11,911 bases of DNA from Synura sp. LO234KE (taxonomy: Eukaryota; Sar; Synurophyceae; Synurales; Mallomonadaceae). Positions 1 to 7,112 of the stretch are shown piece after piece. The stretch's first letter is position 1. Each line of letters starts with the position of its first letter. The notes below the pieces were generated by a model, which made no database searches, was not told the origin of the DNA, and saw only the letters and a program-made list of their open reading frames with translations. A program made the translations under genes and the position numbers. The stretch lies in the NCBI GenBank assembly GCA_015143735.1, contig VKHC01000451.1:1-11911 (forward strand), read 5' to 3'.

Positions 1-248
1 ATTAGGACAATCTATTGATATCAAATAATAATTCGGCATTTTAAAACAAATCGGAGCAAGTAGATAACAAATGAATGTAGTAAAGAATTATTGAAGTATC
101 AGGTATCAGCTGCCCCCTTCATTCGGAATCACGCGATGCCTTTACTCTCGAACTTTCCATGAAACAACGTGGTAAAGTTTGATTAACTTCTTTCTTCTCG
201 ATTATTAGGAGCTGAAGACAAAAAAAATGTTTTCTTTTGTCAGAATAT
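1..248. other. AT-rich 3' flank, no gene seen
   Basis: This stretch lies downstream of the minus-strand repeat-protein gene. I see no coding pattern, RNA gene or clear AATAAA-type polyadenylation signal in it. On the minus strand a second reading frame stays open through the end of the repeat gene down to a TGA at 119-121 and would give about 43 non-repetitive residues after the repeats; I treat it as chance read-through, but it is the only candidate for a lost C-terminus. Confidence 0.5.
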
Positions 249-3200
249 CTAAGTAGGCACTGCGGTTGGCCTACGGGTTGGTGGTTTGGTTGGCACGCTT
301 GTTGGTGTGGCCGACGTTGGTGTTGAGGTAGGCATTCTAGACGGTTTGAAGGTCGGAAAGTTCGTGGGTCCCCGAGTTGGATAAGCGCTCGGTGTCGGGG
401 AAGGTTTGTACGTGGGCGGACGCGAAGGTGAACTAGTGGGTGAGCTCGTAGGTTTGGAGGACGGGGAAGCGGTATTTGTTGGAGCGCTGGATGGCGAGCT
501 CGAGGGTGATGATGTAGGAGTTTTCGTCGGTGCATTGGTGGGGGCGGAGGAGGGCTTGCTGGTGGGAGAGGTAGAGGGAGACTTAGACGGTGTTGAAGTA
601 GGAGTGGAGGTGGGAGGGCTGGTGGGAACGACGGTCGGGGCCGAGGAAGGCGCGGAGGTGGGGGCCGAGGAAGGTGAAGATGTTGAAGTCGGTCGATTTG
701 TTGGAGACGCCGTAGGTATGGCCGTAGGAGACGAGGTGGGAGGGGCCGAAGGAGCAGAGGATGGGAGAGAGGTGGGAGGGGAGGTGGGCGATCGGGTGGG
801 CCTGTACGTGGGCGTAGATGATGGTGGGGAAGAGGGAGAGGTAGTGGGAACGCTAGAGGGAGATGACGACGGCGTGGAAGTGGGAGGGCTGGTTGGTTGG
901 CGGGACGGGGTGGATGAAGGAGCGGACGTTGGCAGTGCAGAGGGTTGGGGTGTAGGGGTAAAGGATTTGGTAGGAGAGCTGGACGGCGGCGAGGAGGGCT
1001 TCAAGGTAGGGACGGAACTGGGCGCGGAGGTAGGGCTTGTCGAAGGGACATCAGTTGGAGTGCGAGTTGGTTTTGCAGTCGGTATGGACGAGGGCTTGTG
1101 CGAGCTTGGAGTTGAGGTAGGCGCAGCCGTTGGCGGACTGGACGGAGCGGACGTAGGGACAGCAGACGGGACCTTACTGGGTCTAAATGTAGGAGGAGCG
1201 CTGGGGGAGTAGGTGGGTGAGCTGGACGGAGCTGCTGATGTTGGAGTGGCACTGGGCACCTCAGTGGGGGCTACTGTAGGACTGCTCGACGGCAAGAAGG
1301 AAGGAGTTGAAGTTGGACCGAACGTAGGAGCTGACGTCGGGATTTGAGTGGGAGTGGCCGAGCTGGGGGTGATAGTGGGTTTGTGAGTGGTTGGGGTTAA
1401 GGAAGGTCTGGACGTTGGTGAGGACGAAGTGGGGACAAGCGACGGGGCCGAGGTGGGACTAGAGGTGGAGGTTGGTTGGTAGGTCGGGGTAGAGGTTGGG
1501 GAGGACGACGGGAGGGAGGTCGGAGTGGACGTTGGCGCACGGGATGGCCGTGCAGTGGGCACGACAGTAGGTGTTCTGGACGGAATCGGCGTGGGTGCAC
1601 TGCTGGGAGCGGCGCTAGGTGTCGAAGACGGTAAGCTGGAAGGACTCGAGGACGGCTGAATCGAAGGAGAGTCGGTATTAGTAGGCAAAGGGGTCGGGGA
1701 TGAGGACGGTAATGACGAGGGTAGGGCGGTGGGTTGGCTTGTTGGGGAGCGGGAGGGGCGGGAAGTGGGTGCACTGGTAGGGGTCCTAGTGGGCGAGATG
1801 GAGGGAACGGCAGACGTGGGTGTAATGCTGGGAATAGATGAGGGTGAAGCACTGCTCGGGGTGGACGAGGGTGGGCTGGTCGGAGAGTGTGTGGGTGTTG
1901 ACGAAGTGGGGAGACTGGTGGGCGAGCTGGTGGGCGCACTAGTGGGAGGGGAGGAGGGCGACGACGACGGAGAACTGGACGGCACTTTCGATGGAGATGG
2001 AGCCAACGTTGGTAAAGAGGAAGGAGTGGCAGAGGACGGTGCAGATGTAGGCACAGTCGACGGAGAGGAGCTTGGGACGGGTGTCGGTAAGTATGTCGGT
2101 GTAGAAGAGGGTTTGGAGGACGGGATGGCTGTAGGAATACCCGTGGGTCTGAAAGTGGGTGTTGAGGATGGACGGGACGACGGAGCAGCGGTCGGGGAGG
2201 CGGACGTAGGCGTCACAGAGGGCGAGAGTGAGGGGGAGGGGGTGGGTGGCGAGGTGGGTCTGGAACTGGGAGAACTGGACGGGTTGGAAGTGGGCGTGGA
2301 GCTCGGACTGTAGGAAGGTACCGCGCTCGGGGTGTATGTGGGCTCCGCCGTGGGCCTTGACGACGGTGCGAAGGTTGGAACAACTGAAGGTCGTGATGTG
2401 GGCGATAGGGTGGGAGCCTTGCTGGGTACATATGTAGGCGTGAGGGATGGACTAGAAGTGGGCTGTACAGTAGGAGTGCTGCTGGAGGGAGTTACGGTTG
2501 GGACATAGGAAGGTTCGGAGGTAGGAATGGCTGTGGGCCGATAGCTCGGGGAAGATGTGGGGCTCTGGGTAGGCGATGAAGTGGGCGTAGAGGAAGGCGT
2601 TGATGTGGGGCCGCTCGAGGGCATGCTGGAAGGGGACGGGCTGGACGGGGTGGCGGAGGGCGAGGAGGTGGGGACGGCTGTGGGGGTGCGAGTGGGGATG
2701 ACAGTTGGGAGAAATGTCGGAGCTCTGGTGGGTTTAACGGTGGGTGGACTGCTGGGAGCGCTGGACGGGAGGTAAGATGGAGTGGTGGTGGGTGGAGGCG
2801 AGGGAGTGTACGATGGTGAGCTAGAGGGAGCGATGCTGGGCGAGGAGGAGGGTATGGCGGACGGGGAGAGGGTCGGGGTCGCAGTGGGTGCAGCAGATGT
2901 TGGAGTAGGTGATGGCTGGTAGGTGGTCGGCGCAGAGGAAGATGGGGTACTCGTCGGGACATATGACGGCATCAGTGTGGGAGACAGGGTCGGCAGTGAA
3001 GTAGGGACCGGGCTGACGGTGGGGATCCCGGTGGGAGTAGCAGATATAGATGACGTGGGCACATATGTCGGCGCTAGTGTTGGTGTTCTCGTCGGTTTGT
3101 AAGTTGGAGAGAAAGTCGGAGTTCTGGACGGAGAATATGTTGGAGGGACCGAGGGAGGCTTGGACGGGGAAAATGTTGGAGATCGAGTCGGCTTCGCAGT

Positions 3201-3578
3201 GGGACCAAAGGTAGGCACCCGCGTAGGTATCCCTGTTGGAACAGTGGACGGATCTGGTGTCTGTGTTGGTACAGCGGATGGATCTGGGGTTGATTGGGGG
3301 CTGACTTTTACCGAAAGCAACCTCAACAACTTTATACTCTCATCTTCCGAATTTCTAGCCATATACGGAACAGGAAAAGTATATTTATTTGCAGGTGAAT
3401 GAACTGGAGCAAAATCCTTTGGGGCATCCTTATGTGTGAGTAATGATTCGGTTGTAGTTGAGCCCAATTCGGATGATGCATTGGAAGTAACGATCGAAGG
3501 ATCTAAAGCTCGAACATGATTAAAAACAGCCAAAAAACAGACGAAAGTTTGCAGAACGAACGATTTAAGTGTTAGCAT
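249..3578 (-). CDS. Secreted Pro/Ser/Thr tetrapeptide-repeat (mucin-like) protein
   Basis: This is one uninterrupted frame of 1109 codons ending in TAG. The chosen ATG gives a clear signal peptide: residues 1-24 hold a hydrophobic core around residues 7-19 and a plausible cleavage site after HVRA. The next Met is at residue 73, beyond the signal. Residues 25 to about 93 are not repetitive and carry one N-glycosylation sequon (NAS at 33). From about residue 94 to the end the protein is P-(S/T)-x-x repeats, with variable positions using S, T, A, V, L, R, K, Y and F. I see no cysteine after the signal and no folded domain. Such proteins in algae are usually extracellular or cell-wall glycoproteins, heavily O-glycosylated or hydroxylated; that role is inferred. 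The ORF ends inside the repeat without a C-terminal domain, so it may be truncated or an exon may be missing. The base composition is GC-rich compared with its AT-rich flanks. Reading frames opposite it are antisense shadows. Confidence 0.8.
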   Translation of the reverse strand: MLTLKSFVLQTFVCFLAVFNHVRALDPSIVTSNASSELGSTTTESLLTHKDAPKDFAPVHSPANKYTFPVPYMARNSEDESIKLLRLLSVKVSPQSTPDPSAVPTQTPDPSTVPTGIPTRVPTFGPTAKPTRSPTFSPSKPPSVPPTYSPSRTPTFSPTYKPTRTPTLAPTYVPTSSISATPTGIPTVSPVPTSLPTLSPTLMPSYVPTSTPSSSAPTTYQPSPTPTSAAPTATPTLSPSAIPSSSPSIAPSSSPSYTPSPPPTTTPSYLPSSAPSSPPTVKPTRAPTFLPTVIPTRTPTAVPTSSPSATPSSPSPSSMPSSGPTSTPSSTPTSSPTQSPTSSPSYRPTAIPTSEPSYVPTVTPSSSTPTVQPTSSPSLTPTYVPSKAPTLSPTSRPSVVPTFAPSSRPTAEPTYTPSAVPSYSPSSTPTSNPSSSPSSRPTSPPTPSPSLSPSVTPTSASPTAAPSSRPSSTPTFRPTGIPTAIPSSKPSSTPTYLPTPVPSSSPSTVPTSAPSSATPSSLPTLAPSPSKVPSSSPSSSPSSPPTSAPTSSPTSLPTSSTPTHSPTSPPSSTPSSASPSSIPSITPTSAVPSISPTRTPTSAPTSRPSRSPTSQPTALPSSLPSSSPTPLPTNTDSPSIQPSSSPSSLPSSTPSAAPSSAPTPIPSRTPTVVPTARPSRAPTSTPTSLPSSSPTSTPTYQPTSTSSPTSAPSLVPTSSSPTSRPSLTPTTHKPTITPSSATPTQIPTSAPTFGPTSTPSFLPSSSPTVAPTEVPSATPTSAAPSSSPTYSPSAPPTFRPSKVPSAVPTSAPSSPPTAAPTSTPSSHKPSSIPTAKPTRTPTDVPSTSPTSAPSSVPTLKPSSPPSSSPTKSFTPTPQPSALPTSAPSSTPSRQPTSPPTSTPSSSPSSVPTTSPSSPPSSTPTYRPTRSPTSPPTSLPSSAPSAPPTSSPTAIPTASPTNRPTSTSSPSSAPTSAPSSAPTVVPTSPPTSTPTSTPSKSPSTSPTSKPSSAPTNAPTKTPTSSPSSSPSSAPTNTASPSSKPTSSPTSSPSRPPTYKPSPTPSAYPTRGPTNFPTFKPSRMPTSTPTSATPTSVPTKPPTRRPTAVPT
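252..3299 (-). repeat. Degenerate 12-bp coding tandem repeat, P-(S/T)-x-x
   Basis: On the minus strand the coding sequence cycles every four codons with Pro followed by Thr or Ser, giving a 12-bp rhythm seen on the plus strand as repeated gtnggn blocks. Phase slips of one residue (for example SSTPT in place of SSPT) occur throughout. Most units differ at the nucleotide level, so the array is not a fresh expansion, but local near-identical duplications exist: the GGGGCCGAGGAAGG block recurs near 636-676, and a TPDPS(A/T)VPT unit is duplicated at the start of the array, about 3245-3290. Confidence 0.85.
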
Positions 3579-3649
3579 ATCACAACTGTGAGCATATCAA
3601 CTTCTTATTTATCCATGTCGTTTTTTTGCCTTTTGTCCGTTGTGATACA
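3579..3649 (-). promoter_or_regulatory. Short upstream region of the repeat-protein gene
   Basis: Only 71 bp separate the ATG of the repeat gene from the proposed Helitron end. On the minus strand it contains an AT-rich GATAAATAAG (3604-3613), about 26 bp before the ATG, which could be a weak TATA-like element or simply 5' leader sequence. The motif agcatatca occurs twice (about 3574-3582 and 3592-3600), with a related gagcatat near 3698. No transcript data are available, so the promoter assignment is tentative. Confidence 0.3.
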
Positions 3650-3651
3650 CT

Positions 3652-3669
3652 AGTGTGTGTGTAATTTGT
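3652..3669 (+). repeat. Left copy of the terminal inverted repeat
   Basis: The sequence AGTGTGTGTGTAATTTGT matches the reverse complement of 6492-6507 apart from one extra GT dinucleotide. Further in, both ends share looser similarity, with repeated GACAAA/TTTGTC words and a gcAnTTTTGT...tttttTTGT stretch, as expected of old diverged ends. Confidence 0.55.
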
Positions 3670-3673
3670 TTTC

Positions 3674-3688
3674 GACAAAATTTTTGTC
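3674..3688. other. Palindrome near the Helitron 3' end
   Basis: GACAAAATTTTTGTC is a near-perfect palindrome (7-bp arms around one central base), able to form a hairpin. On the minus strand it lies 20 nt before the terminal CTAG. Helitrons normally have a hairpin about 10-12 nt before CTRR that acts as a termination signal for rolling-circle transposition, so the location is roughly right but the spacing is longer and the stem is A/T-rich. Confidence 0.45.
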
Positions 3689-3741
3689 TGATCGCTTTGA
3701 GCATATTTTGTTTTTTTTTGTCACGAAATTTATTACAAAAT

Positions 3742-4135
3742 GACCAGCTAATTAGCGCTTCGCGTGCCGTATATAAAAGGAATCATATATTTAACTGAAT
3801 TACTTGGTGCATTTAAATTTCTATGGTAAATGAATTTGTTGATATGATAAGATGATAAAAATGTTTGCATCGCCAGCTGTTTAATGGTAAGTGCATTATT
3901 CAATAATAATGTTAACGTGGAAATTGTAATTCAGGTACCCTTATGGAAATGGCGAATCGCTAGCGGATATAATTGAATATTTAAGATAGACAAAAAGTGT
4001 CGATGTATGCGGAATAGAATTGATTAAATTTACATCATAAAAATATTTTCATCTTCAGCTTCATTGTAATCTGACGCTATCAGCATCATGCTTCTGACTA
4101 AAACCTCATTGTCGTCATCGCCTTGATCAGTTGAA
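3742..4135. repeat. Direct repeat copy 1: Helitron 3' region
   Basis: This block is collinear with 6725-7112. Anchors are GACCAGCTA followed by agcgctt, gtgcc and a TATAAAA run at the left; tggaannnncgannngctagcg in the middle; and the final codons of the helicase at the right. Identity is patchy, so the copies are old. The intervening lengths agree to within about a dozen bases. In copy 1 the helicase frame is still open across the block. Confidence 0.6.
3769..3780 (+). promoter_or_regulatory. TATA-like box conserved in both Helitron copies
   Basis: GTATATAAAAGG here and CCTATAAAAAAG near 6751-6762 occupy the same place in the two copies, about 20 bp after the conserved GACCAGCTA word. As a TATA box it would point to the right. 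No transcript start or downstream intact gene on that strand supports it, so the function is unproven. Confidence 0.25.
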
Positions 4136-4683
4136 ATGTTTGTCGGTAATAGTAATTCTGTGTAGATTACATTTGTAGTAACTGGTAGTATATCACCATC
4201 CTCGGCAGTACCAAGTCTCGAGCCAATAAGGAAAGAGTCATTGGTTGTGAATATTGCTATGTTGGTTACCTCACGAACTCTACTTAAACCAACATATAAG
4301 TGACCATGAGCAAAAACAGGTTTTCTCAGATCTAGTAGGGCCATTTTTAGTTCTTGTCCTTGCGCTTTGTTTAATGACATGGAGTATGCCAGCCTTAAAG
4401 GAAATTGTGTACGTCTTAGCTGATATGATTCTCCAAATGGCAATCCGACTTTGAACAGTATTCTAGGGATTGCTGCCCTAACTGGATTCGAGCCCAGGGT
4501 TTGTGCGTGAATGCAATATTTTGAGATAGATAAAATACGGACTCTTGTATTGTTCGTTAGCGCGTCCCGCTTACTCAAATTTCTCAAAATTATGCAGACA
4601 TCAGCTACACAAAGAGTTAGCAGTTGACAGGAACTTGTGCATAAAATATCTCTAGGGAAGCTGCGCGCAGGAGACTCACTGTT
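4030..4683 (-). pseudogene. C-terminal fragment of Helitron-type (PIF1-like) helicase
   Basis: The frame is open from just after an in-frame TGA (4684-4686) down to a TAA at 4030-4032, about 217 codons. Recognisable homology starts near VCIILRNLSKRDALTNNTRV (about 4600) and includes the motifs typical of the Helitron helicase C-terminus: RRTQFPLRLAYSMSLNKAQGQ (NKAQGQ at about 4354-4371) and PVFAHGHLYVGLSRV (YVGLSRV at about 4276-4296). In the family these belong to superfamily 1B helicase motifs V and VI, which couple ATP hydrolysis to DNA unwinding during rolling-circle transposition. The Walker A/B core, the rest of the helicase and the HUH nuclease are absent upstream, so the product cannot be a working transposase. 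After motif VI comes an acidic, poorly conserved tail. It might be the 3' exon of a larger gene, but I found no upstream remnants on this strand. The codon wording is AT-rich, unlike the LINE. Confidence 0.8.
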
Positions 4684-4686
4684 TCA

Positions 4687-5209
4687 AGCGCCCAAAGACA
4701 CGATTTTGCTCTCTTTCATGACTAGGTGTAATTATTTTCTAGCTTTTTATTAAATCTAGCGGTTCTCTCTACTACTTAGGCGGTTACTCTGACGAGGATT
4801 TAATTTTGCATTCGCGTTCACGACGCTAGTAAACATGAATGGGAGCCTCAACAGCCACGAAAATCTTTAAATGCATAAAAGAACATCATAATTAATGTTA
4901 AGCAACTATTAACATGTGCGTACACCAAAAATAACAACTTATAGGGATTATTTCACAGATGATCTCAAAAACTATTTAAACGATAATCATTCAATTTTTC
5001 CTTAACGATTCTTGGTCAAGTGGCTTTGAACTAGTAATTAAATAGCATTTTCATCGGAGTTGCTAGTTGGTATAGTAAACTTCGTTTTGAAGCCTGACCC
5101 TGTAGGTTTCGATAAATATCAGTTGAAGTCGTACTTGCAATCTTTTAGTAGTTGAACTACTAGAAGATACTATTCATAAAAAAATAATAAAGGTAGAAAG
5201 ATTCGAATA
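4687..5209. other. AT-rich Helitron interior, nothing recognised
   Basis: I looked for upstream helicase or Rep remnants on the minus strand and saw only short, stop-broken frames. There is no convincing gene, RNA or ordered repeat here. Confidence 0.4.
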
Positions 5210-5793
5210 ATGTTTTCTGAGGAGGTTAAGAATGCGGAGCAGCGAGGAGAAGGTGAAGGAGCACGTTTGGAGGAGCTCTTTATGGAAGTGCAACAGAATG
5301 AAGAGGAATTCAAGAGAAATGATCCAGTATTTGCAAGCGCGATAGCAGCTCGCAACAATGTTGATGTGTACTGTAACAAGTTCATGGCGGAAGGGCTTTC
5401 ATCAATATTACATGGGACCCTACTTAAGAGGCGCTTTATTCAACGAAGCATTTGCACCTGATGGGCCTTTACAGAATATGGTGTCCTATGATGATTACGT
5501 GCCGAGTACAGCTTTCCCGAGGCACATTGATAAGCGAGGTGGTTGCGCAGTTTGCGATTGACTTTCCAGACTACCAAATGCATCCCGCCATCAAGAGCTC
5601 GCTTGGCTTGGATAGGTACCTATCTGGGCCTATTTTTGATGGGGGTGGTTGCAAGTCTCCGTCTACAGTTTCGAAAATGCATTTGGTGACTTTGCCGTGC
5701 GTCAATGAAGCTTCCAGTACGAGCTTGGGTAGTATTTCACGTGTGTGGGCAGTAGAGGCAAACTCTAGTGCTTGCCAAAGAGGACTCTTTTAG
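5210..5793 (+). pseudogene. Unidentified frameshifted coding remnant inside the Helitron
   Basis: Three overlapping plus-strand frames together look like one decayed gene of about 190 residues. The first part (5210 to about 5405) is charged and probably helical, with EELFMEVQQNEEEFKRND and then a FASAIAARNNVDVYCNKFMAEG segment. A one-base shift near 5405-5415 leads to a frame with YMGPYLRGALFNEAFAPDG and VPSTAFPRHIDKR. A second shift near 5530-5545 leads to EVVAQFAIDFPDYQMHPAIK and SGPIFDGGGCKSPS, ending at a TAG at 5791-5793. The stretch is more balanced in base composition than its AT-rich surroundings and runs opposite to the helicase. I do not recognise the family. It could be a captured host gene fragment, an accessory Helitron gene or a piece of another transposon. 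Coding status rests only on the amino-acid look of the frames. Confidence 0.4.
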
Positions 5794-6491
5794 GCCTGCG
5801 GAAAGGCACAGCTAAAAGCGCTTCCACGAACCTCAAGCCTCACAGCCACGCTGGGAATATTTAAGCTATCAGCGCTACTCAGATGGCTAGCGGGAGTATG
5901 GGAACAGCGGAATTCCGCGGCAACAGAACTACAAAATAGGAATGTGCGGATTTTCCAATACATTTTGGACTGAAGTTAGGCGTTCAAGCGAAAAACATAT
6001 AATAGTTAAACGTTAACAAATTATTAACATAATATTTAATGTCAACACGATAAGAAATGATAGTATTCCTGGTGTTTGTATGTGGTTACTTTTAAGAATT
6101 ACACGGGTTCCCCGGCGTGAGAGCGGACCCGAACAATTTAGTTTGATTTCATAACACAAAATACGTCAACTACAATATGTCCTAAGTCCATATCAGCTCT
6201 AATTCTATCTATAGGTCACCTACAAGTTTTCAGCGACAATATAATAATACGGGGGACCACCATGGATTTGAAAATGCACTTCTCAGCTAAATTAAAGTCA
6301 TTAATATTTGAGCTAATAAAAGAGAAAGGAGGCAAAACAACTCACCATACCTTGAGAAAACGGAACCTCCATATTTACATCATTTAAATTACAAAATAAA
6401 AACAGACAATTAGTTTCGAAACAAAAAACGACAAAATTGCATACACAAAAATTGTCGTGACAAATTTGTAATGTTTCGAAAAATGTTTCGG
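5794..6491. other. AT-rich Helitron 5' portion, no gene seen
   Basis: The strand that carries the helicase has only short open stretches here, such as a 73-codon one (6313-6534) whose composition is compatible with chance. Several GACAAA/TTTGTC words and a TTTCGAAA-type inverted word cluster between 6410 and 6490, next to the right terminal repeat. Confidence 0.4.
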
Positions 6492-6507
6492 ACAAATTAC
6501 ACACACT
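6492..6507 (-). repeat. Right copy of the terminal inverted repeat
   Basis: ACAAATTACACACACT is the reverse complement of the left copy at 3652-3669 less one GT. On the minus strand it starts about 11 nt inside the proposed TC terminus, while the left copy overlaps the terminal CTAG; the asymmetry is as expected of Helitron2/Helentron-type ends. Confidence 0.5.
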
Positions 6508-6518
6508 ACTCAAAAAGA

Positions 6519-6724
6519 TGGTGTCACGAGGCACGTGGAAAAAGTAGGCAGGAAATTGTGAAGAATCACAACTAACGCAATTCTATCACTAAGCATAAGG
6601 CTACGAAAAGTTGTGATGTTTAAAATTTAGTTCATAGTTTCCTAAATTAACCAAACCCACCCAGACTGTTTTCGGTTTTTACCTCAGTGACGTTTGATTT
6701 AAATTTTAATTAAATATAAGTATG
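6519..6724. other. AT-rich spacer between Helitron and second Helitron copy
   Basis: No gene is seen. The region may contain the far 3' end of the second Helitron copy, but I could not identify a CTRR terminus with a hairpin. It does contain an 8-bp inverted repeat, atcacaac at 6565-6572 and gttgtgat at 6610-6617, around a 37-nt loop. Confidence 0.35.
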
Positions 6725-7112
6725 GACCAGCTATTCCTAGCGCTTAGTGCCCTATAAAAAAGAATAAACGCTTAGGTAAAGCTTTGAGTACTTAAATAAA
6801 CGCAACCTGTATATCAACACTTATTTATTGATAGATTAGTTTATTTGCAATGTGTAAAATAGGCGCCCGCTGCTCAACGCAAGCTGTGGCTATTCATGAT
6901 GGAATTACGATGCTAGCGTGCTGGTTCAATCATGGTAAAAGTATAACATGCAAATAGTGTGTTGAAAATATTTTAAAAATAAGAATGTGCTGCACATGAA
7001 TCATATCATAACGACGTTTTCGTCGTCAGCTTTACAACATTACTGATGTAATCAACTTCGTGTTTTCGTCAAGCTCTTTATTACTGTCTTCAAAATCGTC
7101 AATAGATACGCC
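6725..7112. repeat. Direct repeat copy 2: truncated Helitron 3' region
   Basis: This is the diverged partner of 3742-4135, in the same orientation. It begins with GACCAGCTA, carries the TATAAAA run, and ends in the acidic C-terminal tail of the helicase. At about 7111 the similarity stops abruptly where GC-rich LINE sequence begins. Confidence 0.6.
7001..7112 (-). pseudogene. Helitron helicase C-terminal tail, second copy
   Basis: Read on the minus strand, the last codons give ADDENVVMI and a TGA, against EAEDENIFMM and a TAA in the first copy. Before a one-base indel the reading is an acidic segment with IDDFEDSN and LITSVML, which aligns with the STDQGDDDN and LIASDYN part of copy 1. Only about 35 residues of the tail survive. 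Upstream, on the minus strand, the frame runs into antisense LINE sequence, so the remaining helicase was removed or pushed away by the LINE junction. Confidence 0.55.

Larger units (their letters stand above)
3650..6518 (-). mobile_element. Degenerate Helitron-like element (about 2.87 kb)
   Basis: Read on the minus strand, the element would begin with TC right after an A (plus positions 6519 and 6518-6517) and end with CTAG right before a T (plus positions 3653-3650 and 3649). This is the canonical Helitron arrangement of A|TC...CTRR|T. Both ends carry the same short inverted sequence: AGTGTGTGTGTAATTTGT at 3652-3669 and its complement at 6492-6507, offset from the right tip by about 11 bp. 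That offset recalls the asymmetric terminal inverted repeats reported for Helitron2/Helentron families. A 15-bp palindrome lies near the 3' end. The interior holds the C-terminal part of a Helitron-type helicase on the same strand and an unidentified coding remnant on the other. No replication-initiator (HUH) domain was seen, so it is non-autonomous now. TC and CTRR are short motifs, so the exact ends are provisional. Confidence 0.5.

Noticed and set aside
406-1212. Plus-strand frame rich in V-G-x-x-V/E-G repeats
   Set aside because: It is the exact antisense of the Pro/Ser/Thr repeat gene; the regular pattern follows from the 12-bp rhythm. It has no signal peptide or independent support. The same holds for 1729-2313, 2557-2775 and the out-of-frame minus-strand Pro/Arg-rich frames.
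252-3299. CRISPR-like or satellite array
   Set aside because: The regular 12-bp pattern is coding, in one open frame, with no identical repeats separated by unique spacers.
6104-6131. tRNA T-arm-like cgggttcc...ggacccg stem
   Set aside because: The arms pair imperfectly and no acceptor, D or anticodon arms with correct spacing are found around it.
3650-6511. Cut-and-paste DNA transposon with TIRs
   Set aside because: The inverted ends are compatible with it, but no target-site duplication is visible and the only recognisable protein is a Helitron-type helicase fragment, not a DDE transposase.
6313-6534. 73-codon minus-strand frame rich in F, C and N
   Set aside because: It spans the proposed Helitron right border and terminal repeat, consists of AT-rich low-complexity codons, and shows no domain.
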